DNA from: Bacteroidaceae bacterium | GTDB taxonomy: Bacteria > Bacteroidota > Bacteroidia > Bacteroidales > Bacteroidaceae | Length of the DNA: 63,379 nt | Reading direction: 5' to 3' | Assembly: GCA_024682395.1 (NCBI GenBank) | Contig: JAIKZH010000004.1 | Span: 1 to 63,379, forward strand | In this document: positions 16,919 to 25,972 of the stretch, one piece after another | Numbering within the stretch: position 1 is the first letter of the stretch | Layout of the letters: every line of letters begins with the position of its first letter | Translations under genes and position numbers: made by a program | Notes under the pieces: generated by a model | What the model was told of the DNA's origin: nothing | What the model saw: only the letters and a program-made list of their open reading frames with translations | The model's database searches: none

Positions 16919-18436
16919 TTATAACGAATCTTTTTTATTAAAATAGTACTTTGAATTATAGTATGTGTGGATAATCTTAAATAAATGTATTACCGATACC
17001 AATAGTAGATAACACATTATAACTCCTAGAAGATTTAGCCTGAATTCACAAATTGCCCATTTCATCGATGAAATCCAGCCTGTAATATCGTTCATCAGTG
17101 ATGCTGTGAAGTTCATACATGTTCCTATAATTTCTTGAATAGTAGGTATAAAGTACATAATCCACCATAATACTGAGAATATCAGTAGGAAATATGCGAT
17201 AAAGGTTATAACAACATTGGTAAATATTGATGTTAGTGGAAAATAACCGAAATAATATGTGATAAGTGGAAATGTAAATAAACTGCATGTGATGGTACAA
17301 CATGTTAATGACCATACATTATGTAGAAGTTTGTTTTTTATCGTCAATAGGTTTGACATCGGACGACATATTGTGCATAATCCTATCATAGAAGCAAATG
17401 ATAATTGAAATCCAACATCGAATAACATAAGTGGATTGTATGCAAGCATAATGATTGCTGCAAGACTTAACGAATTCATCGATGAATTATCGTTTTGTAA
17501 TATACTTGTAACACTCATCAAGGTACATATGATAGTTGCTCGTACCAATGATGCTGGAGCTCCTGCTATTATTGTAAAGGCTATAATCATTATTATGGAT
17601 AGGCATTGAGTGATGATTCTCCATCTCCGTGGTGCGATGTATGCAAATAATAACCATTCCAGCATGGTGTATAATAGCGTAAGATGAAATCCTGAAAGTG
17701 CTAATATATGACTTACACCTGCATGTGAGTATTTTTCTTTTGTCTGCTTTGATAAACTTGCTTTATTACCTGTTGTCATGGCGGTAATTACAGCTCCTTC
17801 ATTGCCTTCAAATCCCGCTTCTTTATATTGTTTGATCATTGATTCTTGAAGAGAATGAATACGTGTGTAGATGTTGTTGTTTTCTTCGTTTGTTAATTGC
17901 CATTGTCCTTTCCCTGCATAGCAGGTTGCTGAAATACCGGAATAGAACAGATAACTTCTATAGTCTTTGTAGATGGAATCGGAATCATATAACGGACATG
18001 TTGATTGTAATCCATATGAAGGCTGTAACTCTATAATATCTCCAGTTCTTGGTTGGCAGTATGGATGTAAATATGCTTTTATCTTTGTCCCATTGTCGGT
18101 TTTTAGGTCAACCGCCCAAGAATGTGCCGATTTTATCGGTGTTTTTATGATTTCCCCCCTTATGTATTGATTATTCATGTTTATTCCATCTTTGACTTCA
18201 TTGAATCGTATGAGAAACAACAAGGCACCAGTAAAGAAACAGAATAAAATAGTTGATAACTCAAACACATTTGGCATTCGCATCTTGTTAAAACCTATCA
18301 TACCGATAAACCACAATATAGCAAGTGCAAGCAGATAGATTGTGTCTATATGTATATAATCTATTGCTATTTTGCAGGTGAATATTCCTGCAACAAATGC
18401 GATTGCTATGATTATGATTGGTGTAGGTCTGCCCAT
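16919..18436 (-). CDS. ComEC/Rec2-type competence membrane protein, short form
   Basis: Polytopic inner-membrane protein related to the DNA-uptake channel ComEC. The N-terminal part (about 1-170) has two helices and the soluble DUF4131-like segment. From about residue 215 the competence domain starts with 'AVITAMTTGNKASLSKQTKEKYSHAGVSHILALSGFHLTLL', here cut to its hallmarks 'ISHILALSG'-like and 'FHLTLLYT'. Eight or so helices follow. It ends at 505 aa in a basic tail and has no C-terminal metallo-beta-lactamase-like domain, which full-length ComEC proteins of about 700-770 aa carry. Near-palindromic sequence at 18485-18505 lies in its upstream region. The role in DNA uptake is inferred. Confidence 0.85.
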   Translation of the reverse strand: MGRPTPIIIIAIAFVAGIFTCKIAIDYIHIDTIYLLALAILWFIGMIGFNKMRMPNVFELSTILFCFFTGALLFLIRFNEVKDGINMNNQYIRGEIIKTPIKSAHSWAVDLKTDNGTKIKAYLHPYCQPRTGDIIELQPSYGLQSTCPLYDSDSIYKDYRSYLFYSGISATCYAGKGQWQLTNEENNNIYTRIHSLQESMIKQYKEAGFEGNEGAVITAMTTGNKASLSKQTKEKYSHAGVSHILALSGFHLTLLYTMLEWLLFAYIAPRRWRIITQCLSIIMIIAFTIIAGAPASLVRATIICTLMSVTSILQNDNSSMNSLSLAAIIMLAYNPLMLFDVGFQLSFASMIGLCTICRPMSNLLTIKNKLLHNVWSLTCCTITCSLFTFPLITYYFGYFPLTSIFTNVVITFIAYFLLIFSVLWWIMYFIPTIQEIIGTCMNFTASLMNDITGWISSMKWAICEFRLNLLGVIMCYLLLVSVIHLFKIIHTYYNSKYYFNKKDSL

Positions 18437-18601
18437 GATGTATAGTTATAAATTTGCATAAGGAATCTAATATAAATGAGCGACTATCATCATATATGTA
18501 TGATAATGTCAGGTTTGTACTTTTTTTATTTCTAACTCTTAATATTGAATGTATGTAACTTTATTGTTGTTTCTAAAAAATGAATAGAGATGATATGTCA
18601 T

Positions 18602-18628
18602 AAAAAAGTCCACTAAAATAGTGGACTT
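18602..18628 (-). terminator. Intrinsic terminator downstream of tRNA-Asn
   Basis: A 10-bp stem AAGTCCACTA/TAGTGGACTT (18606-18615 with 18619-18628), followed on the minus strand by TTTTTT. It starts 4 nt past the tRNA 3' end, so it ends the tRNA transcript. Confidence 0.9.
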
Positions 18629-18631
18629 ATG

Positions 18632-18705
18632 CGCTTCAGGATGGGCTTGAACCAACGACCCCATGATTAACAGTCATGTGCTCTAACCAACTGAGCTACT
18701 GAAGC
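18632..18705 (-). tRNA. tRNA-Asn (anticodon GTT)
   Basis: Minus-strand 74-nt cloverleaf. The acceptor stem GCTTCAG pairs with CTGAAGC and the discriminator is G, the normal identity base for Asn. The D-stem region TAGCTCAGTTGGTTAGAG is standard. The anticodon loop reads CTGTTAA with anticodon GTT in a stem GACTG.../...CATG. The T-arm contains GGTTCAAGCC. CCA is not encoded. It stands alone between ComEC and the ABC exporter with its own promoter and terminator. Confidence 0.97.
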
Positions 18706-18717
18706 GGGTTACGAGTG

Positions 18718-18747
18718 CAAAGGTAAGAATAATTTGTTATTCAGCAA
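18718..18747 (-). promoter_or_regulatory. tRNA-Asn promoter
   Basis: The -7 box TACCTTTG (18718-18725) and a TTG at 18745-18747 are separated by exactly 19 nt on the minus strand. This is a close match to the Bacteroidetes housekeeping promoter. It puts the start of transcription within a few bases of the tRNA 5' end. Confidence 0.8.
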
Positions 18748-18830
18748 TATTCTAAAGCATTTTTTTTCTTGAATCTTTATTTTTTATTGTTTTTTATGCG
18801 AAAACAGCATCAAAACAAGCAAAAATGACA

Positions 18831-20711
18831 TTATAATTGCTGCATATCGTTTAATCGCTTATAATAACCATTCTGTGCAATAAGCATATCGTGTGAACCT
18901 TGTTCTACTATTTTTCCTTCGTGTAGTACATATATGCAGTCAGCATTTTTAATTGTTGACAGGCGGTGTGCTATGGCTATGGTTGTTCGTGATTTCATCA
19001 AGCGTTCCAATGCATCCTGTACTAATCTCTCAGATTCTGTATCCAATGCTGAGGTTGCTTCATCTAAGATTAATATAGGAGGATTCTTTAGAATGGCTCT
19101 TGCAATACTTATGCGCTGACGTTGTCCGCCTGACAGACGGCATCCTCGATCACCAACGTTTGTATCATATCCGTTTTCCATTCCCATTATGAAATCGTGT
19201 GCATTTGCAATCTTTGCAGCCTCTATTACGCGTTTACGTAATTCCTCTTTGGTGTATCCGTCTTTGTTCTCTTCAAGTCCGAAGGCTATATTATTAAAAA
19301 CCGTATCATTAAACAGAATGGCCTCTTGATTAACGTTTCCAATGAGACTTCTAAGAGAGTGGATACTCATTGTTTTTATATCTGTTCCGTCAATCAGGAT
19401 CTGTCCTTCCTGAATATCGTGGTAACGTGGAATTAAATCGACGAGAGTGGATTTTCCCGAACCAGACTGACCAACCAATGCAATGGTCTGACCCTTCTTA
19501 ACCTTGAGGTTTATATCTTGTAGAACCTTATGAGATTCATTGTATGAGAAAGAAACGTTACGAAGTTCTATCTCTGAATGCAAATCGTCGATTTCAACGG
19601 CATTTTCAATCTCTTTTATGTTATTTTCAGCATCAAGAATCTTGTTTATTCTTTCTAATGATGCCATACCTTTTTGAATACTATATCCTGCTTTCGATAG
19701 GTCTTTTATTGGTTGTAGTATAGAATACAAGATAACAAGAAAGAAAATGAATGTACTTGCGTCGAACGATGAATGCTGTGAGAATATAAGATAGCCACCA
19801 AACCAGAGTACAATTACAATCATTAATGTTCCTAAGAACTCACTTACAGGGTGGGCGGCTGATTGGCGGATTGAGACCATCATATCTGCACGTCTGTATT
19901 CGTTATTAACGGCTATAAAACGGTCTTTCATCTTCTCTTCAGCGATAAACGCTTTGATGATTCTTAACCCTCCAAGAGTTTCTTCCATTTGGCTGAAACC
20001 CTCACTCCACTTCTGTTGTACATACAGAGACTTGTTTTTTAGTTTTTTTCCAATACGTCCTATTCCTAATGCAAGGAACGGAACAACGAGGAATGTGAAT
20101 AATGTCAGTTCCCAACTGATTGTGAACAAAGTTATGATATATACAAGTATGAGTATAGGATTCTTTATAATCATATCCAAAGAACTGCCTATTGATGCGT
20201 TAACTTCGTTCACATCAGTACTCATTCGTGTTAAGATATCCCCCTTTCGTTCGTCTGTGAAATATGAAAGAGGTAATGACAGGATCTTTCTGTATATTTT
20301 CTCACGGATGTCGCGGACAATTCCCGATTTTATCGGCATAAGTGATGCTGAACCTCCAAAATAAGCCCCTGTCTTGAGTAGGGTTAGAAGAGACAAACCC
20401 AAACCAAGAATCAGGAGAGTGGTTGCTTGTCCATATTCGTCAATCAACGACTGTGAATAATAGAAGAGATTGTTTTTGGCAGCCTCACCTATATATTTAA
20501 TCTGTTCGTTAAAAGTCCCGTCTTGTGTTGTCCATTCCATGAACTTATAGACTTGGTCATCTACCTTAAACAGAATCTTCAATATCGGTATGAGAAGTGC
20601 AAATGAAAAGACATTGAACAAGGCAGAAAGGACATTCAAAATAAATGTCCCTACAATATATTTCTTATATGAAGTAAGATATTGTTTTATGCTTTTGAAG
20701 AATGCTATCAT
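18831..20711 (-). CDS. MsbA-type ABC exporter (membrane and ATPase domains fused)
   Basis: Half-transporter of 626 aa that would dimerise and export a lipid or hydrophobic substrate. Six membrane helices fall in residues 1 to about 340. The nucleotide-binding domain has Walker A 'GQSGSGKST' (about 415), the signature 'LSGGQRQRISIARA', Walker B 'PPILILDEATSALD' and the switch 'IAIAHRLS'. It overlaps the RNase H gene by 4 nt, so translation is coupled. Related proteins in Bacteroidetes are annotated as MsbA/lipid A flippase-like, but the substrate cannot be read from sequence. Confidence 0.92.
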   Translation of the reverse strand: MIAFFKSIKQYLTSYKKYIVGTFILNVLSALFNVFSFALLIPILKILFKVDDQVYKFMEWTTQDGTFNEQIKYIGEAAKNNLFYYSQSLIDEYGQATTLLILGLGLSLLTLLKTGAYFGGSASLMPIKSGIVRDIREKIYRKILSLPLSYFTDERKGDILTRMSTDVNEVNASIGSSLDMIIKNPILILVYIITLFTISWELTLFTFLVVPFLALGIGRIGKKLKNKSLYVQQKWSEGFSQMEETLGGLRIIKAFIAEEKMKDRFIAVNNEYRRADMMVSIRQSAAHPVSEFLGTLMIVIVLWFGGYLIFSQHSSFDASTFIFFLVILYSILQPIKDLSKAGYSIQKGMASLERINKILDAENNIKEIENAVEIDDLHSEIELRNVSFSYNESHKVLQDINLKVKKGQTIALVGQSGSGKSTLVDLIPRYHDIQEGQILIDGTDIKTMSIHSLRSLIGNVNQEAILFNDTVFNNIAFGLEENKDGYTKEELRKRVIEAAKIANAHDFIMGMENGYDTNVGDRGCRLSGGQRQRISIARAILKNPPILILDEATSALDTESERLVQDALERLMKSRTTIAIAHRLSTIKNADCIYVLHEGKIVEQGSHDMLIAQNGYYKRLNDMQQL

Positions 20712-21304
20712 TTTCTACCAAAGTCTGCAGGGATTTCTCCCCAATCTCTTGTTTGCCAAACCTCAATGGGGTTTGAATATTGATTTTCTCTTAACCATTT
20801 TTCTGCTCGTTGTACTAATTCCAAAGTCTGTGCAGATTTTTCGGTGGAATCGAGCTTTGTCTTACATTTTTTCTGCTCAATCCATTTACGTGCTACATAA
20901 CTGTCAGAATATATTGGTATATTAGAACCACGCTGTTTCAGTAATGCTAAACCATGTACAATCGCAAGAAACTCGCCAATATTGTTAGTTCCCCATACAG
21001 GACCGTAATGAAAAACCTGTTTTCCCGAAGGTATATGAACTCCGCGATATTCCATCTTCCCAGGATTACCACTGCAAGCTGCATCAACACAAAGGGCTTC
21101 CCCAATCGGTTTTGAACAGTTTGCATTATTATGGCTGATGCCATTGTCTGAAGTACATTTATAACCAGAACCTTCCGTTTTTGTTGAAACGGATTGTTTG
21201 GTTTGTACTTCTTCTGGCGTATTCATCGGATAACCGCATCTTGGACATGCTATTGCTTTGTCAGAGACAAGGTTGCCGCATTCTTTACAGGTTATTAATG
21301 CCAT
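20708..21304 (-). CDS. Ribonuclease H with N-terminal zinc ribbon
   Basis: A 198-aa protein with two parts. Residues 6-23 form a zinc ribbon (Cys6-x2-Cys9 and Cys20-x2-Cys23). From about residue 65 an RNase H fold follows, with the acidic set 'ALCVDAACSGNPG', 'NNIGEFLAIVHGLALL', 'YSDSYVARKWI' and the final 'GEIPADFGRK'. It would cleave the RNA strand of RNA-DNA hybrids. The more familiar Bacteroidetes RNase H fusion carries a viroplasmin-type N-domain, which is absent here. The zinc ribbon may bind nucleic acid. Its 4-nt overlap with the ABC exporter gene ties their expression. Confidence 0.88.
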   Translation of the reverse strand: MALITCKECGNLVSDKAIACPRCGYPMNTPEEVQTKQSVSTKTEGSGYKCTSDNGISHNNANCSKPIGEALCVDAACSGNPGKMEYRGVHIPSGKQVFHYGPVWGTNNIGEFLAIVHGLALLKQRGSNIPIYSDSYVARKWIEQKKCKTKLDSTEKSAQTLELVQRAEKWLRENQYSNPIEVWQTRDWGEIPADFGRK

Positions 21305-21401
21305 AATTATTCGTGATAACTATCAAGGATGAAATATCTTAGTCAATCATCTCGTTTTAATAATGGTTGAGAATGACTGGATTGTACAAATCTCTCCTAT
21401 A

Positions 21402-23225
21402 TTACATTCTTTTAGGCATTTCAATACCAAGAAGTCCCATACCTAATTTAAGGACTTTAGCCACAGTTTGTGCTAATACTAATCTGAATTGTTTCATCTG
21501 ATCATTGTCTGCTCCAAGGATAGAGTAGTCATGATAGAATTGATTGAATTCTTTTGTCAATTCATAGCAGTAGTTAGCAATACCTGAAGGACTATAATCT
21601 ATTCCGGCTTGACGTACAGCAGCAGTAAATGCGTTCAGTTTCTGTATGAGTGATATTTCTTTCTCGCTTAACTGAATAGCGCTGCAATCTATCTGTTCGC
21701 TGTTGATTCCTTGTTCAGCTGCTTTACGCATGATAGATGCAATACGTGCGTATGTATATTGAATGAAAGGTCCGGTATTTCCGTTGAAATCGATACTTTC
21801 TGCTGGATTGAACAACATGTTCTTACGTGCGTCAACCTTAAGAATAAAGTATTTTAACGCACCAAGTCCTACTATTCTTGCAACTTCAGCCTTTTCTTCC
21901 TCGCTCATGTCTGAGAATTTTCCGGCTTCATCGCTTGTTTTACGTGCGTCAGAGATCATACTTGCAATCAAATCATCTGCATCCACTACGGTTCCTTCGC
22001 GACTTTTCATCTTTCCGTTTGGAAGTTCCACCATTCCATAAGAGAAGTGTACTAAGTCCTTACCCCATTTAAAACCGAGTTTATCTAAAAGAATTGACAA
22101 TACAGTGAAGTGATAGTTTTGTTCGTTTCCAACGACATAAATCATCTTGTCGATAGGGAAGTCTTGGAAACGTAACTTTGCTGTTCCTATGTCTTGTGTC
22201 ATATAAACAGATGTTCCATCTGAACGCAAAAGAAGTTTTTCGTCAAGTCCTTCTTTTGTGAGATCAGCCCATACAGAACCATCGTCACGGCGATAGAATA
22301 AGCCTTTTTCAAGACCTTCCAACACCTTTTCTTTACCTTCCAGATATGTGTCAGATTCGTAATATATCTTGTCGAAGCTGACTCCCATCATTTTATAAGT
22401 CTCATCAAATCCGGCATATACCCACTCGTTCATCTTACGCCAAAGTGCACGAACTTCTTCGTCGCCTTTTTCCCACTTTACAAGCATGTCGTGAGCTTCC
22501 TTGATGAGTGGTGCTTCCTGCTTAGCCTTTTCTTTTGCAGCATCGGCATCCATTCCTTCAGCTATATATTGTTGCTCAAGTTGACTGCATTCTTCCTTAT
22601 AATGCTTGTCAAATGCAACATAATAATCACCAATGAGGTGGTCGCCTTTCTTGCCTGAAGATTCTGGAGTTTCCCCGTTGCCGTATTTTAACCATGCCAA
22701 CATTGATTTACAGATATGTATTCCTCTATCGTTTACAATATTGGTCTTGATTACTTTATTACCATTTGCCTCAACAATGCGTGCAAGTGCAGAACCTAAG
22801 AGGTTGTTGCGTACATGTCCAAGGTGAAGAGGTTTGTTTGTGTTAGGAGAAGAATACTCAATCATCACAAGTGGTGAATTGTCGGTCATAGGTAAAAAAC
22901 CGAACTGAGGAGTATTTGAAATCTCTTGAAGAAGTTCTACCCAATACTTATTAGCAATAACAAGGTTTAGGAAGCCTTTTACTACGTTGAAATCGGCTAC
23001 AACATCAGCCAAATTCTCATGTAGGTAATTTCCTAAATCCTGTGCAGTTTGCTCAGGTCCTTTATGTGATGCTTTTAAAAATGGGAAAACAACAAGTGTC
23101 AGTTGCCCTTCAAATTCTTTACGAGTGGCTCCCAATTGAACCATACTTGTATTTATATCTGCTCCATACAGTGTTTTTACACCTTGTATGACTGCATTGC
23201 TTATTCTTTCTTCTATTGTTTGCAT
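21402..23225 (-). CDS. argS: Arginyl-tRNA synthetase
   Basis: Class I aminoacyl-tRNA synthetase charging tRNA-Arg. The N-terminal tRNA-binding domain is followed by the HIGH-like motif 'NKPLHLGHVRNNLLG' near residue 120. The 'KMKSREGTVVDADDL' region replaces KMSKS, as usual for ArgRS. The C-terminal anticodon-binding domain ends in 'KLGMGLLGIEMPKRM', a typical ending. I chose the ATG at 23225 (protein starting MQTIEERI, 607 aa) over an in-frame GTG nine codons upstream because it matches where the family begins. It lies about 50 nt downstream of the FKBP gene and is likely co-transcribed. Confidence 0.96.
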   Translation of the reverse strand: MQTIEERISNAVIQGVKTLYGADINTSMVQLGATRKEFEGQLTLVVFPFLKASHKGPEQTAQDLGNYLHENLADVVADFNVVKGFLNLVIANKYWVELLQEISNTPQFGFLPMTDNSPLVMIEYSSPNTNKPLHLGHVRNNLLGSALARIVEANGNKVIKTNIVNDRGIHICKSMLAWLKYGNGETPESSGKKGDHLIGDYYVAFDKHYKEECSQLEQQYIAEGMDADAAKEKAKQEAPLIKEAHDMLVKWEKGDEEVRALWRKMNEWVYAGFDETYKMMGVSFDKIYYESDTYLEGKEKVLEGLEKGLFYRRDDGSVWADLTKEGLDEKLLLRSDGTSVYMTQDIGTAKLRFQDFPIDKMIYVVGNEQNYHFTVLSILLDKLGFKWGKDLVHFSYGMVELPNGKMKSREGTVVDADDLIASMISDARKTSDEAGKFSDMSEEEKAEVARIVGLGALKYFILKVDARKNMLFNPAESIDFNGNTGPFIQYTYARIASIMRKAAEQGINSEQIDCSAIQLSEKEISLIQKLNAFTAAVRQAGIDYSPSGIANYCYELTKEFNQFYHDYSILGADNDQMKQFRLVLAQTVAKVLKLGMGLLGIEMPKRM

Positions 23226-23273
23226 ATCCGAAATATTAATCAACGTGAACACATTCAGCTATTCTTATATGAA

Positions 23274-23909
23274 TTAATGCCATGCAGTGTTCTTATCTTT
23301 ACCGTATTTATAGATTTTCGCTAATTTTATGTCAAAAATCAGAGTGGAAGATGCTGGTATATTTGCATCTGAATTGTCTTCAGTTCCATAACCAAGGTAT
23401 GCTGGTATGTAAACCATCCATCTGTCTCCTTCTTTCATATACATCAGTGCTGTAGAGAATCCTGTAGTTCCTTGATTCACTCCCATTAATGCAGGAACGT
23501 CAGTGGCTTCGTTAAGTGTATTTGTGCTATAACTCTTGCTAAACACAAATCCTTCAGGGTATATGTCTGTGTGAATCAAACGTCCACAATAGTGTATTCT
23601 GACAGAGTCATTGAATAATGGAGACTCGCTTCCGGTTCCATCCTCTATCTTATGTATGTATATAAAATAAGAGTTGGCGCTGTTGCCAATTGATATTGCC
23701 TCTCCCAAATTGTATGCTTTTTGTATCACCCACTTTCCGTCTGCATTTAACTTTGCAACGTTTGCAATAGAATCGATGAAAGTTGTATTGCGGCTCTTCC
23801 AATTACTGAAATCGTTGGTTTCCTCTTGTTCGCTACATGAAATCATACTGAGAAGCGACAAGCATAATGCAAGTATACCAAAAAACTTTTTGTGATTTCT
23901 TAAAAACAT
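23274..23909 (-). CDS. FKBP-type peptidyl-prolyl isomerase lipoprotein
   Basis: A lipoprotein signal ends in 'LLSMISC' (Cys25). The rest is an exported FKBP-like proline isomerase: 'DSVRIHYCGRLIHTD' is the first strand of the FKBP fold. 'TGFSTALMYMKEGDRWMVYIPAYLGYG' is the hallmark central segment, and 'IPASSTLIFDIKLAKI' ends the fold. At 211 aa the FKBP domain fills roughly residues 95-205, after a linker. It would help fold exported proteins in the periplasm or at the outer membrane. Active-site aromatics are partly changed, so catalytic strength is uncertain. Confidence 0.9.
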   Translation of the reverse strand: MFLRNHKKFFGILALCLSLLSMISCSEQEETNDFSNWKSRNTTFIDSIANVAKLNADGKWVIQKAYNLGEAISIGNSANSYFIYIHKIEDGTGSESPLFNDSVRIHYCGRLIHTDIYPEGFVFSKSYSTNTLNEATDVPALMGVNQGTTGFSTALMYMKEGDRWMVYIPAYLGYGTEDNSDANIPASSTLIFDIKLAKIYKYGKDKNTAWH

Positions 23910-24029
23910 ACTATTGGTTGATTTTTATATTTATTATTTTTGTTACATAGATTTTATAGCAAAGAATACATCACAGCATAACTGCAGAATATATCATTTG
24001 CTATTAAATCTATTTTAGTAACGATTCAT

Positions 24030-25592
24030 TTATTTTGTTGTAGCAACAACGTTAAGTTTCTTCAATAAGTTTGTGATTGTAACCTCTTTTTCAATAATAC
24101 TGCAGAGATCGCTTATAGCAACACGTTTTTGTTCCATTGTATCGCGGAAACGGATTGTTACAGTATTGTCTTCGAGAGTTTGATGGTCAACAGTTACACA
24201 ATATGGAGTACCTATCGCATCTTGACGGCGATAACGTTTTCCGATTGTATCTTTTTCTTCGTACTGGCAGTTGAAGTGGAACTTCAAATCATCGATGATT
24301 TCGCGTGCTTTCTCTGGAAGTCCGTCTTTCTTTGTAAGTGGGAAAACTGCGAGCTTGATAGGTGCCAATGCTGCTGGTAAACGGAGAACAGTACGAGTTT
24401 CGCCATTCTCGAGTTTTTCCTCGCAATAACTGTGGCACATGATTGATAAGAACATACGGTCAACTCCGATACTTGTTTCGATTACGTATGGAGTGTAGCT
24501 CTCATTAAGTTCAGGATCGAAATATTTGATACTCTTTCCAGAGAATTTCTCATGTTGTCCAAGGTCGAAATTAGTACGGCTGTGGATACCTTCAACTTCT
24601 TTGAATCCGAATGGCATTTTGAATTCAATGTCAGTGGCAGCGTTTGCATAGTGTGCCAACTTCTCATGGTCGTGGAAACGATAGTTCTCAGCACCGAATC
24701 CAAGGTTTTGATGCCATGCCATACGTGTTTGCTTCCATTTTGCAAACCAATCGAGTTCTGTACCTGGCTTGATGAAGAACTGCATTTCCATTTGCTCAAA
24801 TTCGCGCATACGGAAGATAAACTGACGTGCTACGATCTCGTTACGGAATGCCTTACCGATTTGTGCAATTCCGAATGGAATCTTCATACGTCCAGTTTTT
24901 TGAACGTTGAGGTAGTTTACGAATATACCTTGAGCAGTTTCAGGACGGAGGTAGATTGTAGAAGCTCCGTCAGCAGTACTTCCCATCTCAGTCTTGAACA
25001 TAAGATTGAATTGACGAACTTCAGTCCAGTTGCGAGTTCCGCTAATAGGACAAACGATTCCTTCATCGAGGATGATCTGACGAAGTTCTTCGAGATCAAC
25101 AGCGTTCATAGCTTTGCTGTAACGTTCATGCAAAGCATCGCGTTTTGCTTGTTCTTCAAGTACGCGTGGACTTGTCTCTCTGTATTTTTGTTCATCGAAA
25201 CTGTCACCAAAACGTTTCTTTGCTTTGGCTACTTCTTTTTCGATTTTATCATCATATTTAGCTATTTGTTCTTCGATAAGAACATCGGCACGATAACGTT
25301 TCTTAGAATCACGATTGTCAATCAATGGGTCGTTAAAAGCATCTACGTGTCCACTTGCTTTCCAGATTGTAGGGTGCATGAATATACAAGAGTCAATACC
25401 TACGATGTTTTCATGTAACAGCACCATTGACTGCCACCAATATTGCTTGATATTGTTTTTTAATTCTACTCCGTTTTGTCCGTAATCATATACTGCGCCT
25501 AACCCATCATATATTTCACTTGAAGGAAATACAAAACCGTACTCTTTACAGTGGCTAACCACTTTCTTAAAAATGTCTTCTTGCTGTGCCAT
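24030..25592 (-). CDS. glyS: Glycyl-tRNA synthetase (single-chain, eukaryote/archaeal-like type)
   Basis: Class II synthetase of the alpha2 type found in Bacteroidetes, not the alpha/beta enzyme of E. coli. Visible: 'FVFPSSEIYDGLGAVYDYGQNGVELKNN' region at the start (here cited in part), 'MHPTIWKASGHVDAFNDP', motif 2 'GIAQIGKAFRNEI' with 'RMREFEQMEMQFF', and motif 3 'ETSIGVDRMFLSIM'. The anticodon domain begins around 410 ('PIKLAVFPLTKKDGLPEKA'). 520 aa is somewhat longer than minimal bacterial forms. It has its own promoter at 25621-25650, divergent from the trpB2 promoter. Confidence 0.96.
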   Translation of the reverse strand: MAQQEDIFKKVVSHCKEYGFVFPSSEIYDGLGAVYDYGQNGVELKNNIKQYWWQSMVLLHENIVGIDSCIFMHPTIWKASGHVDAFNDPLIDNRDSKKRYRADVLIEEQIAKYDDKIEKEVAKAKKRFGDSFDEQKYRETSPRVLEEQAKRDALHERYSKAMNAVDLEELRQIILDEGIVCPISGTRNWTEVRQFNLMFKTEMGSTADGASTIYLRPETAQGIFVNYLNVQKTGRMKIPFGIAQIGKAFRNEIVARQFIFRMREFEQMEMQFFIKPGTELDWFAKWKQTRMAWHQNLGFGAENYRFHDHEKLAHYANAATDIEFKMPFGFKEVEGIHSRTNFDLGQHEKFSGKSIKYFDPELNESYTPYVIETSIGVDRMFLSIMCHSYCEEKLENGETRTVLRLPAALAPIKLAVFPLTKKDGLPEKAREIIDDLKFHFNCQYEEKDTIGKRYRRQDAIGTPYCVTVDHQTLEDNTVTIRFRDTMEQKRVAISDLCSIIEKEVTITNLLKKLNVVATTK

Positions 25593-25620
25593 TATTTTTT
25601 TGAATTTATTTTATTGGGTG

Positions 25621-25650
25621 CAAAGATACACATTATTTATAATTTAACAA
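25621..25650 (-). promoter_or_regulatory. glyS promoter
   Basis: Minus-strand TATCTTTG (25621-25628) with a TTG (25648-25650) 19 nt upstream. It lies about 30 nt before the GlyRS start codon and fits the Bacteroidetes consensus closely. Confidence 0.78.
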
Positions 25651-25729
25651 TGTACAATGTGTAATTTTTAGTTATTTTAATGTTTGGTTTGGAGATTGAC
25701 TGATTTCTTTTTGAAAATAATCAAAAATA

Positions 25730-25760
25730 TTTGTTAGTTCGAAAAAAGTACGTATATTTG
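25730..25760 (+). promoter_or_regulatory. trpB2 leader promoter
   Basis: TTTG at 25730-25733 and TATATTTG at 25753-25760 are separated by exactly 19 nt. This is the best promoter match in the window. Transcription should start near 25767, placing the leader-peptide ATG about 20 nt into the transcript. Confidence 0.85.
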
Positions 25761-25789
25761 CAAAAGAAACTAAAAGTAAACTTTTTAAA

Positions 25790-25837
25790 ATGAACGGAAT
25801 ATCTAATAATGTTTGGTGGCAAAGCTCAAGATCATAA
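25790..25837 (+). CDS. trp leader peptide with tandem tryptophan codons
   Basis: A 15-codon reading frame, MNGISNNVWWQSSRS, starts about 30 nt after the -7 box and ends at TAA 25835-25837. Residues 9 and 10 are consecutive TGG codons (25814-25819). A short frame with paired Trp codons between a strong promoter and a terminator hairpin, upstream of a tryptophan synthase gene, is the arrangement of a ribosome-mediated attenuator. No protein function is implied; its translation is the signal. Confidence 0.88.
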   Translation: MNGISNNVWWQSSRS

Positions 25838-25839
25838 GA

Positions 25840-25913
25840 GTCGTGAGTAACTAAGGCATATTAAGATTTTCTGATTAGAATACAAGGCCTGTCGTACTTA
25901 CGACAGGTTTTTT
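25840..25913 (+). promoter_or_regulatory. trp attenuator: antiterminator and terminator hairpins
   Basis: The terminator is an 8-bp stem, CCTGTCGT (25888-25895) with ACGACAGG (25900-25907), a 4-nt loop and TTTTTT (25908-25913). The upstream segment GTCGTGAGT (25840-25848) can pair over 9 bp (one G-U) with ACTTACGAC (25896-25904), destroying that hairpin. The segment begins 2 nt after the leader stop codon. A ribosome finishing the leader would cover it and let the terminator form. One stalled at the Trp codons would leave it free. I recall a Bacteroidetes trp-associated leader RNA having been described, and this may be an example. Confidence 0.82.
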
Positions 25914-25972
25914 GATATAACGCGACATAAAACCTATAAGATTAAAAAATATAATCAAAACTAAAAATAATT

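Noticed and set aside
18485-18505. Near-palindrome upstream of comEC
   Set aside because: Two mismatches in a very AT-rich context; cannot be told from chance without comparison, so it is only mentioned with the gene.
24552-25418. Long open frame of 288 codons on the plus strand
   Set aside because: It lies entirely antisense to glyS, has a Cys/Phe/Ser-rich composition typical of a shadow frame and no family features.
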